DNA of 64,000 nucleotides from Archegozetes longisetosus. Taxonomy: Eukaryota; Arthropoda; Arachnida; Sarcoptiformes; Trhypochthoniidae. Shown in pieces: positions 9,805-21,349 of this stretch. The notes beneath the pieces were generated by a model. The model was not told the DNA's origin, made no database searches, and saw only the letters and a list, made by a program, of their open reading frames with translations. Made by a program: the position numbers and the translations under genes. Position 1 is the stretch's first letter, and each line of letters opens with the position of its first letter. The stretch lies in NCBI GenBank assembly GCA_018873245.2, contig JAEMBT020000009.1, positions 17,701,794 through 17,765,793 of the forward strand. Reading direction: 5' to 3'.

Positions 9805-11026
9805 TAGGGTGACCACCTGTTCCGTTTTTGACGGGACAGTCCTGTCTTTTTGAGGATAAAAGATAGAAATCCCGTCAGACCAAAAACTCTCGGCGGGACA
9901 ATTAGTTGTCCGTTTTTCAACTTTTATTTTGAAAAATGTGTTTAGAAAATATTTCTTAGAAATTCAAACATTGAATTTATTTTTATAAATGATGAGGGAT
10001 AAGAAACCCAGTTTAATGTTTTGAAACCTATGGCTTAAAACTAAAAGTTAATGAATTAATCTTTCTGTCCTGACATCTGACATAAACCAGTATTTCTTAC
10101 TTTGAATAACTTTTGAAAGATGTGACTTTTACCAAAAAATATATCTTTGAAATTAACTATGACAAGAGTTAAAAGTTTTAGGCGGCCTAACCTCAAGTTT
10201 GGTCTTAGGTTGAGCCTAAAGCCTAAACTTTTCCTAATTGTGAAGCCTAAAGACCAAGCCTAAGACCATGAAGCTATGAGGAGACCAAGCCTACAGCCTA
10301 AGCCTTGGTCTGCTCAGGTTAACCTCTTGGTCTCCAAATATACAAATTATTGAAAATAAAATTCTCTAAAACGAAATGGAAAGACTTCTTTCAAATAGCA
10401 TAATGCCACAGTGTCAAATTATAAGTATTGCACTTCAATGTTGAAATTTGTTGCGATTCTAGCCACAAGTTTCCTAGTGAGTAGGTATTCTCAAAAGCTA
10501 GATATTTGGTTACTCAAAGAGGCAATCGTTTGAATAAGTAGACTATTAAAACATTGATGCTTTAAGAATCATGGTTGAAGATTTTTAATGATTAACGTGA
10601 ACATTACTTTTGTATTTTAACTGTATCTAGTCAAGAATACATAATAAATTACTTATCATTTGCTCAATTAATAAAGAATATATGCAAGAAGTTTCTCACA
10701 TGAGAGGCTAAGAGATTAGACTGAGGTTAAGGCTTTTGGTCTGAGGTTAAGCCTAAAGACTAAGAGATTGAGAGCAGCCTAAGACTACAGACTACGCTAT
10801 CTTATAGTCTTCCAGCCTAAAGGCTACGCCTTAGGCTTAGTCTTAGGCTTAATTTTTAACTCTAACCATGACTAATAATTTTCAATGTTTTAATATTAGA
10901 ATGTATTGTTTGACACTTAAATATTTATAATGACTGATAAAAGTGACATTTTTCTTTTTAAAAATGTAAGGGTCCCACCTTTGATATTTTTTTCCGTCAC
11001 GAGACAAGCCAAAGGTGGTCACCCTA
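9805..11026. mobile_element. hAT-superfamily non-autonomous DNA transposon with 8-bp target duplication
   Basis: The element begins TAGGGTGACCACCT and ends in its exact reverse complement AGGTGGTCACCCTA. It is flanked on both sides by the identical 8-bp direct repeat ATAATAAC (9797-9804 and 11027-11034). An 8-bp duplication and TAGGGTGACC-type ends fit the hAT superfamily. Subterminal GC-rich CCCG/CGGG blocks follow the left end, as in the related element at 53022. There is no transposase frame, so it would need a transposase in trans. The middle (10165-10863) is occupied by a second inverted-repeat element. Confidence 0.85.
10165..10863. mobile_element. nested inverted-repeat element, possibly Mutator-like
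   Basis: Inside the hAT element, AGAGTTAAAAGTTTTAGGC at the left and AGAGTTAAAAATTAAGCC (on the - strand) at the right form terminal inverted repeats. They are flanked by the direct repeats AACTATGAC (10155-10163) and AACCATGAC (10864-10872), identical but for one base; 9-10 bp duplications are usual for Mutator-like elements. Both subterminal regions (10180-10335, 10700-10850) are packed with short CCTAAG/CTTAGG-type motifs that could pair with each other. No coding frame. Confidence 0.5.
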
Positions 11027-11034
11027 ATAATAAC

Positions 11035-14000
11035 ACAGTTAGACTTATAATGACCCTAAAGTTTTTAGACTATTGATTACTATTCCGCCTCGCAATCCAA
11101 GTGAGTGATGTTATATCAGTCTTGATTATTTTCTATTTTATCGCTTGTGTCTATGTTATAATAACTAACGTAAAGTCATATTTTAGTGCATAATCAAGAA
11201 TTTGAATCTTGATTTCACAACTTTTATTCCATAAGAGCCATTAGAAGCAGCAGAAACCTTAATTGATAGAACTATCTCCTGAATTTAAAAAATATTCCAG
11301 AGCTTTGTGTTTTAACATTTTAGACATCATATTTTAGAAATAAGCATAAATAATGCAAAGCAACGTTGAATGCAAAATTCTTCAGTACTTAGACTGACTT
11401 TCTTTTAGGCTGAGTCGAAGTTAATCAGATAGTCGAGACTTTGTGAATGATCAATAATCCAAAATTGAACTCGATTTATTTAACAAGTTTACTTTAGTAC
11501 TTGCAAGTTTTATTATTCAACAATACTACCAATGTATCAGAAATCATTTATAGATGAATTGCAATTCTTTTTATTGCTATTGAGAAACGTATTTGTGACA
11601 TGTGTTTGCGTCATTTAGCTCCCAATCGGATTCCAAGATCTGTAATATTTCTATTTCGAAGATTGCAACATATTTGTTGAGAAAAAGATGTTCAGAAACA
11701 ATAAGTGAGTAGGAGCATGCCTCGAGGTATGGAAGTGTTCAATTTTAATATGGTTTTTGAACGATGCCAAAAGATCGATCAATCGGTTTGACCAATTAAA
11801 CGAATAAGTAGAGTATAAGTTTATATAGGCTCCTTTACTCAATTTGATCGCAAATTATATCCTTGTTATGGAAGTTGATTAGAGATATAGTTATTTTTGA
11901 TGAGTCGCTAAGAAACCAATTCCTATTGTCTATAATTGTGTTTTCAGGCAAAATATGGAATCTCAAAGCCACTCATCTATCGTTCCCAAGTATAACGTAC
12001 TATAGCTTACTATTACAGCCAGATGTTTGTATGTGGTGAAATGTTCCATAGGGGTTCCTTTAATCCGTTGAAATATTTCATAAAAATAAAATTTCTTATC
12101 TTTAAGTAAATAGGTCATTACTTTAAAGTATGCTTTATTTTGAAATATTATATTTTGAAACATTCAGCATCAAAATAAATTTAATACTAATATGAAAAAG
12201 AAAATATAGAAACATTATTTCTTTTGAATTAATTGATTCAATTACTCACTCATCTTTAATTAAAACTTCTTATTATTAGCTTCATTAATTTATTCATTAA
12301 TTAACTTAATTACAAACTTCTATCATGTGTTTAACTGTTCTAGTCCGCTAATATGAATGAGTGACCCATAGACTAATTCTTAAATGAGTTTGCACTAAAT
12401 GCCTGCATACAAATACTCGGTGTTCTTTTTATTTGCCGATTAGACAGCGCTTAATGCTCATTCGATTGTAAAGTTTACATTACATTCAATTTTCATTCAA
12501 AACTTTTTAAACATTTTATATATTAACCAGTCTATTACCAGAAAATCCATTTACTGTAATAAAATAGCTCTAAAAGTTTGTTGGGCTCACAATCAAATTT
12601 CCAATTACTTTGTTACAAGTCTTAATTTAAATCTTAGTCAATGATTTATAATTTTGGAACTTTCACTCGAGTAAAACTGAAATTATAACAAAAAGTTTGA
12701 CTAAAATTACACCAGTATTTACCAACTGTTCATACTAAAATAGTTTTTTAGCAAATAAATGTTAAAGCATTTTATCTTTGGTTTAGAACATAGTATCTAG
12801 AGTTCAACTGTATCAGACCTATTTTAACAGTATATTCCCATTTCGTTTATATATGCGCACAAAAATAGTTCAGACAGGTATCAGTTTCATTTAACTTATG
12901 CATTTAATGGACTACAGGATGAAATGAAAGAAAATAATAGAAAATAACTCGTAATCTAAAAGCTTATCCTCAAGCAGTATTAATCAATTAGAAAAATATG
13001 AAAGTATCAAATTGAATTTAAATAATGAAACTTGAAAAATAATTATACCGATGGTTGATTTACTATCAAAATTTTCGATCAGGTTTATGGACAGAAAATA
13101 TTAGTTATCTTGCATTCTATTCTTGATAGTCTTATCAAAACTGTTGTCACTAATCAAATAAGTTCTGAAAGCCTAGAATAAGAGATCGAAAAACAGTTTT
13201 TTGAGGTTTACTCGGGAAGTAAAAAGTGTTAAGTTGTTTTGGTGTGATTTATGGACTGTTATCTAGATTTCAAGTCTGAAATGATCTTTATAGCACGGTT
13301 GAGTTATTTAATTTTTCGACGAGACATTGCACAGATAAATCTACGATTTCAACGTTTAATGATTAATTTTTGTCTCAAAACATTGTTTAATAGAGTCTGA
13401 TCTTTAAGTTGATCTAGACAAAATTTGGCAAATATTTCATTATTAAACTTTTATCTCAATGTTTTGTTTACAATGCGTTCAAGTTGATGAAGATAAAATT
13501 CCAGATCGAACGTGTATTTTCAACTGACTTTTCTGGAGTGATTAATCAGGATATTGTTGCTCTCAACAGAATTAACTTAATTAAAAGTTAGCTAAATTAT
13601 TTGGTGTCTCTTATAATAAATGGCACATTGAATGAATGTAATTAAGTTTGACTTTCTCTATTATATACTTCTATGAAAAATAAAATGAGCACACTTTAAA
13701 GTCTTTGTCCTGCCATTAGTTCTGCGCAAAACTTTGTGAACCCAAGACCTTTCTAATTACATTGAAAGACTTTTGAAGCAGTATTTTACATAAAACATGA
13801 GCATAGTCTTAATCACATATTTTTTGACAACTGTTACAAAAGTCTGGATTGCTTACAAAAAACTTACAGCATTTACTCAACATCTGTATAAATGAGCAGC
13901 GATTTATCCTAATCTGATGTAAAATAATGAACTTAAGTTAAGGCACAAACTAAACAAGTCTGAAATTAATCAATTTTCCTTAACTTAATCATACATTTAA

Positions 14001-15667
14001 TGAGTTCAGATGCGTTTAGAAAAAAGCTTATCGTCTTTAAATAATAAGATTTCAGGCTTAAGAATCTAATAAGAATCAAAATACTGTGTTTTTAATTCAA
14101 AATTTCGCAGTAATTGCATTAATATCTCATAACCTATTTATATGAATTCTATGACACTATTCATAGAGATAGTGGTCTATTATTTCTAAACTATTGACTA
14201 TTATATATCTTGAGGTCGTTTTGTGTATTTTCTTCATACATTGAGTTCTTTGGCATATCATTCGTTGGTTATCGAACAGCTATTTTCAAACAAAAATCCA
14301 TTTGTTTCCCTATTTTTGTTTGGACACTTTACATCACGTTTAAGAACTCTCGAGATGTTTAGTAAACACGTTTCATATAAGATTTGAAATTTTTCTTAGA
14401 TACCATCAAAACATATGATTGAGCTTTAGAATATTCAAGACTCGAGAATAGCATTACTATTCAAATCCTTACTGATTTAATTTGATTTGACAAAAGTGTC
14501 TGAGCGAAGTAATTATAGTTAAAAACAGCAATCAATTAAAATAACCAAAGTAATATATACCAAGTCTACAAACAATTCTCTAATGACTTCCAAATTTTAT
14601 TTGGATTCCCTTTGGGCTCAATAACCAAATAAATTATTTAATTACTTGGCTCACGTATCAAATCGATTTTTGAGTCAAAACCAAAAAAATTTATTTTTAC
14701 AATGTTTTTGGTACTAATAGATTTAGAGAATACTGTGCTTTATCTACATATGAATAAAATAATAAGTAGATAATAGTAACGGTTATTATATGCATTATCA
14801 AAATTATGTTGAGGTAGAAGTCAGTTTCGCAAAAGTCAGTTCATCAGAAGTCATTTCAGCAGAATGCAATTTTAAGCTGTCAGTTAGCCGAAAAGTTCAA
14901 TTTCTCTGTCTTCCTATTCTTAATTTAGAAAATTCTTCTATTTTTCAAAGTGATTATGAAGAGCTCGAGTTTTAAAAATATAAGTTTCAAGTGCACACTT
15001 CATGTTTTACTTCAAAAATATTTCATTACTGATATAATAAATTACGAATGTTCATGAATTAATTATATACTGCAAAGGGATTGTTAAGCTTAATTAGTAA
15101 GCGTGAAAACTAAAATTGTGCTCAACTGTTCAAAAAGTATGATTAAATATTTTTCATAACTCTACTAATAAGTTAAAAGTTATATCTTTTTAAATTTCAA
15201 AATTGAGCTCAAATATCAATGGAAACGGATCTAGAAAATCTAGTATATAATCAGATGTTTTTAGTCAATTATTTTCTATTGACAATTGATGCTAAATCTG
15301 TTGATTACTATCAAATTTTTAATTTTGTTTTATTGTCTTATTTAATTTTTACTTTGATTTGGTAAGCATGAATCAATAACAAAACCTAAGATTTAGGTAT
15401 GAGAAAATCAGCTGTAAAATTAATCTTAACCTGTTTCGGCTAAACTGACTTCTGCGAAAGTGACCCCAATCTATACTGACTACCACACTAGCTGTAATAG
15501 TCAATAATTTACAGACCAAATCTCATTAGGTCTCATGTCAGAAGCTGACATGAATATAAAATAAGATTTAAAAAACAACTCACAAAAAGCTGTAAGTCAT
15601 GAAAATATACCAATCCATAGGTGCGTTTAATTTATTAAAATGAATGAACTCATATATCCGTGTTATA
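11035..15667. other. gene-free AT-rich stretch
   Basis: Open frames are short, of background composition and without recognisable domains or splice-supported continuity. No RNA gene or strong repeat seen by eye. Confidence 0.5.
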
Positions 15668-15856
15668 CCTCATAAACATAATCAAGAAAATGTAAGATCT
15701 CTTTTGTAAGTTATGAGATACATATCGTCTTTATCGTATGAATAAAGATAAACATTTCATTAATCATATCGTTACTTCTATTAATCAATAAAATGTATAG
15801 AGTATGTCTCACAACTTACAAAAAAATCTTACACTTTCTTAACTGTGCTCATAAGG
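15668..15856. repeat. inverted-repeat (MITE-like hairpin) element
   Basis: Arms of about 55 bases, 15668-15724 and 15800-15856, are reverse complements with scattered mismatches. Shared blocks include ATGTAAGAT/ATCTTACA and TTTTGTAAGTT/AACTTACAAAA, with outer ends CCTCATAA and a matching right end CTCATAAGG. The loop is about 75 bases. It contains no coding frame and no obvious target duplication. Confidence 0.65.
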
Positions 15857-16507
15857 TTCAAGATAAAATATAGTCTAAACTTTGAAAACGGATGAAATAT
15901 AAATGCCGCAAAAGAGTATAACACTGATAATAAAAATATGCTGACAAGCAGTAGTTGTGGAAAAAAGCAATTTCTCGAGTTTCGTTTTCAAACTGCTGAA
16001 AAGAAATTTTTAATTCATTACACGAGTGGTATAAGAGAGACTCTCAGTCACTTTCTTGTCTGTTATGCATAAAATCGTTTGCTCGAATATTCGTTTCTAT
16101 TTAAGAAAGTAACACATATATAATTATGAAAGATGCACTTTTCAAAATGAATAACAATCAGAAGTTAAATCCAAAAAGTCTTTTTGAATAATTATTTGAA
16201 AATGTGCTCAATTATATTGGTGTACAGATGTTTGGCTTAGTTTAAGCCTTAAGCTTAAATTTGTAGCTAGGACTTTAATTTAAAATATCTAGCGGCTTTT
16301 CCAATTGGATAAAGACTTAAATAATTGTTTTAAACTAGTCTTACTTAATTTCGAATTAGTAACCAATTCTCTTGTCCACAATGAAGTAAGTTAGCATTAC
16401 ATTGTATTTATGTACCTCATTTTACAAAGTTCACTTTTCTCCTAAATTGGTAGTTTATTGACTAGTTTATAGTCAACCCAGTTACAAAATAATACAATTA
16501 TCGAAAC

Positions 16508-16780
16508 TCACATATAGTATGAAAGTCTTGATATTTCTATAATGAGAAGTGTTATAAAATCTAACAGAAAATATGTGATGTACTCAGAGCTGTAATTTAG
16601 ATGACACAATGTACTACTATGGTTAATGAGCACATTCCATTTTCTCTGATTCATCCATACTATGATCAGCCATATTATGGCTGTGACGCACATAACTCTT
16701 TTCAATAAATATCTATTGTATGGAACTTTTGTCATATTTCCAACACTAATGTTGGTTTGATTGAATGAGATACAATATAA
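16508..16780 (-). pseudogene. possible GPCR TM4-TM5 exon (aminergic-type), probably degenerate
   Basis: On the - strand a frame reads YNRYLLKRVMCV, then TAIIWLIIVW, then an extracellular-loop-like stretch with one Cys (SSTLCHLNYSSEY), then a second hydrophobic segment ending ISRLSYYM. This order mimics TM4 with its conserved Trp, extracellular loop 2 with its Cys, and TM5 of octopamine/tyramine- or serotonin-type receptors. The frame ends at a perfect donor GTGAGT (16508-16513), as a real exon would. Against function, TM5 has Thr where the conserved Pro is expected and charged residues within the segment. No matching exons for TM1-3 or TM6-7 were found nearby. It could be a relic, a very divergent exon, or chance hydrophobic sequence. 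Confidence 0.25.
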
Positions 16781-16799
16781 ATCTAATATTATGCAAATC

Positions 16800-19700
16800 T
16801 GGCAATACTAAAATGTTAAAGGCACATTGGTGCCTATGACTATTTTGGTTGTCAATTTTAATATTGTTTCTATTCCTTGTTTTAATCCAAAAGCTAGTAT
16901 CAAAATAATTCAATTAAAAGTTTCGAAGTTCTATTGAACATTATCTAAATGCAAATGCATTAAGATTTGATTCATCAAATATTTGTCAAACTAACTATTA
17001 TTCCAACTTTAATTTGACTCTACCTAATAAAACAAAAATTTTGATCAATAATATCGTAAATCAAAGGCTGAATAACCTGTTATTAAGTATAATTTTATTT
17101 TCTTAATTATTAATAGAGGTTTGGAGCAAAACCAAAATTCATACAATAAGTAAAGACTTGAATTACTTGATTGAGAAAATGTTTCCACAATCAATCATTC
17201 ACATTATGGTCTATAAGAAGAATTTTTGTTTATTCCCTTTTAGCTTAAATATTTTTCATTTCAATTTATCATATTGGAGCTAAGCACCAATTTATGTCAA
17301 AAAAATACTAAATATATTGTCACTTGATAGCTTTTCCTACTTTTTCATATAATTCGCGTCAAATATGAGCGTTCATCAAACCAATCATCAAAATTAAAAT
17401 ATAGACCAAATTTATAGGAATAAATAATTCTATAAGCATAACTGCCAAATATCTACTCTTATAGGATGCCAACTGACACGAGGATACAATCAAATGAATC
17501 AACTCTAAAACAATCTTTACTAACATTAATCAATTTAGTTAAACAGTTTATGTCTAAAAATCCTTATTTCTTATCGATTCGACAAGAAAATTTGAATTTA
17601 CTCATTCTACAAAAGAGTTGCAGGAATTTATTGCTTTGTTAGATACTTCTTAAAGCTATAGCTCTTAACAGTTGAAACAATAATCCTGAAAATCTTCTAT
17701 CAGATTACAGTGAGAAAAAGCTCTGCTTCATTTCCTTTAACTCATTACAAGTTAACTGCCTTTAGTCTTTAGCTTCAAATAATCAGTTTTAATTGCGGAG
17801 ATTGCTAATAGTTAAGCTCCTCTTCAACTTTATCGCAATCGTTTTTGTGAGTCAACTAAACTTTTAAGTCTCAAATAACAATATTGATCATCACTTACAC
17901 TTAGGAGTTGAGTCAAACCTTTACTAAGTTTGAAACAAACAAACAAAATGATAATCTAAACTGGAGTCAATAACTATCTGCAAATGTCTCGACAGAGCTG
18001 TTATTTTGTAGGTCTCATTCAACTCGATGTATTCTTATAGAGAATAATTGTAGTTGAAATCATTTTCGATAACATGGAATGATTTTTTTATTAGGCTATC
18101 TTCTAACTATCCCTTAAGATTGGTTTTATCTGAAACTGATTCGCTCACTTTTCTGTTCGATAAGTTCTTGTGCGATGAATTCTCGTGCAATGAATTCTTG
18201 TGCAATGCTTTCATTGATTGTATTAGTATTAAGAGGTAGAGAAGAAAAGCTTGGGTCGAATGCCTTAATACAATCTTTCGCAATATAAACGTTATTAGAA
18301 AATGCACTTTTTGACAACTGAATTCAATTTTTCCAGAATAACATTCATTCAAGGCCAACATCTTATTGATTAGTCTCATCCTAGACTTGACGCAAACGTG
18401 TCTCACTTAAATCAAGTGTTCAACAACATAGTCTTAAGCAAATGCTTCCATTAATCTGATCACAGAATTCGTTGTAAAGCTGCTCAAAATTTGTTGGCTA
18501 AATATTTTTCATGCATTCAGGTACGGGTGTTATACCTTCTGTTTTAAGGTCTTTTCTCTGGCCTCCGGAGACGTTTTCTCAGATTTTGACTGACTGGAAG
18601 TTTTGAAAAATTAATATTTAATTGTATAATAGTTTGAATTTTGTAAAATAATAATCTACAGTCCAATGAAAGAATAGTTTTAGTGTTAACTCTGTTTAAG
18701 CTGAGATTTGTACAAAAGTAAATTTTTTGATGTTGTGTACATTCAACTCGATTATTGTCAAAGCCCACTTATTGTCAACCTTCTGTCCTGCACTGAAAAC
18801 AAATTCCTCATTGAACCACATAATAAAACAGTACACTCATTGTCAATATTGGTTATTGTCAACTGGTTTTGCTGCACAAACAGGTTGACATTAAACGGGT
18901 TTCACAGTAATCAATTCACAGAATATGTCGTTAAGAATAAGAGTTTAGTTAAACCTGCAAAAAATGTAAATATGTGAAAGTCATCAAAAATAAAATGTGA
19001 TATCATTGAATATTTTTCGAATAGTTTATTTACCATTTGACAACTTGTGATAAACCTAAAAAATATACCTTGTATCACCTTTGATAGAGAAAACTCTGGT
19101 TCTCAATCGAAAAAAATATATAACAACAGTACATTTAGGATCTAATCGATAAAATAGTTGGTCAGTTATAGAAAAAATATAGCTCCTTGTCATTGTGTTT
19201 GTGGTATCTTTCACATAATCTTCTACATTTCTAAGATTTAAACATAAATTCTTTGCCAGTAATCCAAAAATAACCTTGATAGAAAAATGGTTTGATCTCA
19301 CTATACACCTGACCACAACATATCCTATTTTCTTCCTTCTTTTCTTCGATTACTTCTTTGCAAACTTTTAACGTGTTTTTGAGTAGTCTTTTAAGGTAAC
19401 ATTGATCCTATTTTGTTCGAGCAATATTTTTCATCCTAACTTCATCATATGACTACTTAAATAATGGACATTCTTTGAAAACTTTCTTTATATGAAAACC
19501 TAATATATTTGTATATAATTTGATATACTTTTTTTCTTTAATGTTAGAGAAAGTCTTTCTTAGTCGCAGTAATAGGAGACTAATTAATATTATACGAAAT
19601 ACTCAGTTTGTTAGCAATACAAAAGTTTTCGTGATGAAAGCTGATATTTCAGAAGTTTTTTCTTCTTCTACAAGGTTTGAGTTTTTCAGTAAGAAATACG

Positions 19701-20817
19701 CAAAATAAAAGAAAGCTTGTACCAACCTAATATTCTATCATATAATGTTACTTCACATAAATAATTCTAGGCCTCAATGAAAAAGCTCATAATTTTTAAT
19801 AAAAACCTAGCATAATTTATTTTCCGAGTCATTTGATGGAAATTTAATCATTATTTTTCTAATTTTTCATCTTCGTTACAATAATATGAATAACATGAGA
19901 AAAATCGCCGTTAGAACCATTTCATGGATTTATGTCGGAAACTGCTCAGAAATCGAAAACTTAATGTCAAATTCTTGGAAACGATTTAATTTATTCACAT
20001 TTTTATTCAACTATTATGCTAATATATTGTCCGTTCACTATCAGAAGCACGCTTGGTTGACTTTGTAGCAACAAGAGATCAAATCTACAATGATGGACAA
20101 CACATAATGAGTTTATTAATCATTTGGGTTATTCTTAACCTCCTTTATCCAATGTAATATTCATAAGGTTAATATATTTTTAATTATAATTCAATGTTTC
20201 AATTTATGTTCAACGTTTAACTAGGAATTTAGAAATTGTCAGTTGACTCTTATTATATTATTTATTCTCTTAATTAGCTTTAGCTACAAATCCAATCACA
20301 GAATCTATATTTTGAAGTACAATCTGTTCCTGATTTCGGCATCCGATTAAAAGAAAATTTGGATTTTAGTAGCTGATTTCCAAACCAATGGCTGCTTCTA
20401 TCATATCTATAACGTTAAAAAGTGGGATTGTCACAATAAAGGTTTTAGTAAAACAACGAACTTGCCAATAGATTTAAGTACACTCATGGCTTTATCAATG
20501 TAATAATTTTGGTTAATCCAAATTCAAGACTAGTAACTTAGCTTAAGACATTTTCAAACTTAAATTTTTAAAAATAATTTTGATCTTGTTTCGAAAGAAA
20601 TATTCAAATTATTTTACTAATTAACTGAAATTCGTTGAAAAATAGCTAATGTTAAGCTGATCTTTATGAATGAGGAAAATTTTTTGTCATATTAGCATTC
20701 TGGCAATAAGATCTTATAGCACCATTGCCATGAGACGAGTTGCAGAAATTGCCAGACTGTATTTGGAGTGTAAGAACGCAGCAAGAATTTGCTTAAATTT
20801 ATGTTCATTTACAGTTT
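16800..20817. other. gene-free AT-rich stretch with minor repeats
   Basis: No supported gene. It contains about three copies of a 15-bp tandem unit GCAATGAATTCTTGT (about 18171-18212), four occurrences of ATTGTCAA within 18750-18865, and one copy of a dispersed repeat at 18524-18600. Confidence 0.5.
18524..18600 (+). repeat. dispersed repeat copy 1 (partner at 48215-48296)
   Basis: The string ACGGGTGTTATACCT, a TTTTAAGGTCTT block and a palindromic CTCCGGAG are all shared with the inverted copy at 48215-48296, though the order of the last two differs. This points to one old transposon family with two remnants in the window. Superfamily unknown. Confidence 0.45.
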
Positions 20818-21345
20818 GAATGTACGTGGATGATTCAAAAGTTTTCCCTCTGATGTATAAACGACCTAACTATAAACAGTTATCTTACACTTAAAACATA
20901 AGTTCATAAGTTTATAGACTCAGGCATAAGTCAATTGCAGCATTTATACAGACATTTATAGTTGATTAATTGATATAATCTCGATTGAGAATCTACTCAT
21001 GCTAATTTATCATCAAGTTCAAAAACTTTCACTACTCTTAGTTTTAAAATTTAAAACGATATTTGTTTTGAGGAAAAAGCTACGGAACACAATGTCTTTA
21101 AGATATTAATCATTTTGAATCGTAAAACTAAGAGAAGTGAAAATTTTTGAACTTGGCGGTAGATTAATATGGGTGAATTCTCAATCGAGTTCGTATTAAC
21201 TAGTCTGTATGAGTGCGGCAATTGATCTGTGCTTTAGCTATAACTTATGATTTAAATGTAAGATAATTCTTTATTTATAGTTTTATCTCTTATATCGATG
21301 AGAAAGCTTTTTGAATCACCCATGTGTAAATTTGAATTTTGCGAG
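20818..21345. repeat. long imperfect foldback element, arms about 230 bases
   Basis: The best-matched inner arms are 20978-21048 and 21122-21196. They share CTCGATTGAGAAT/ATTCTCAATCGAG, a GTTCAAAAACTTTCAC-like block and AAACTAAGAG/CTCTTAGTTTT. Pairing continues outwards through CAATTGC, ATACAGAC, TATCTTACA and GATGATTCAAAAG against their reverse complements, to about 20818 and 21345. Insertions and mismatches are scattered. The centre is near 21085. It has no coding frame. It may be an old foldback transposon; if transcribed, it would form a long hairpin RNA. Confidence 0.7.
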
Positions 21346-21349
21346 TCAG

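Noticed and set aside
18107..18406. Overlapping frames with IAQEF-type repeats on the - strand
   Set aside because: A few copies of a 15-bp tandem repeat keep several frames open; surrounding composition is background.
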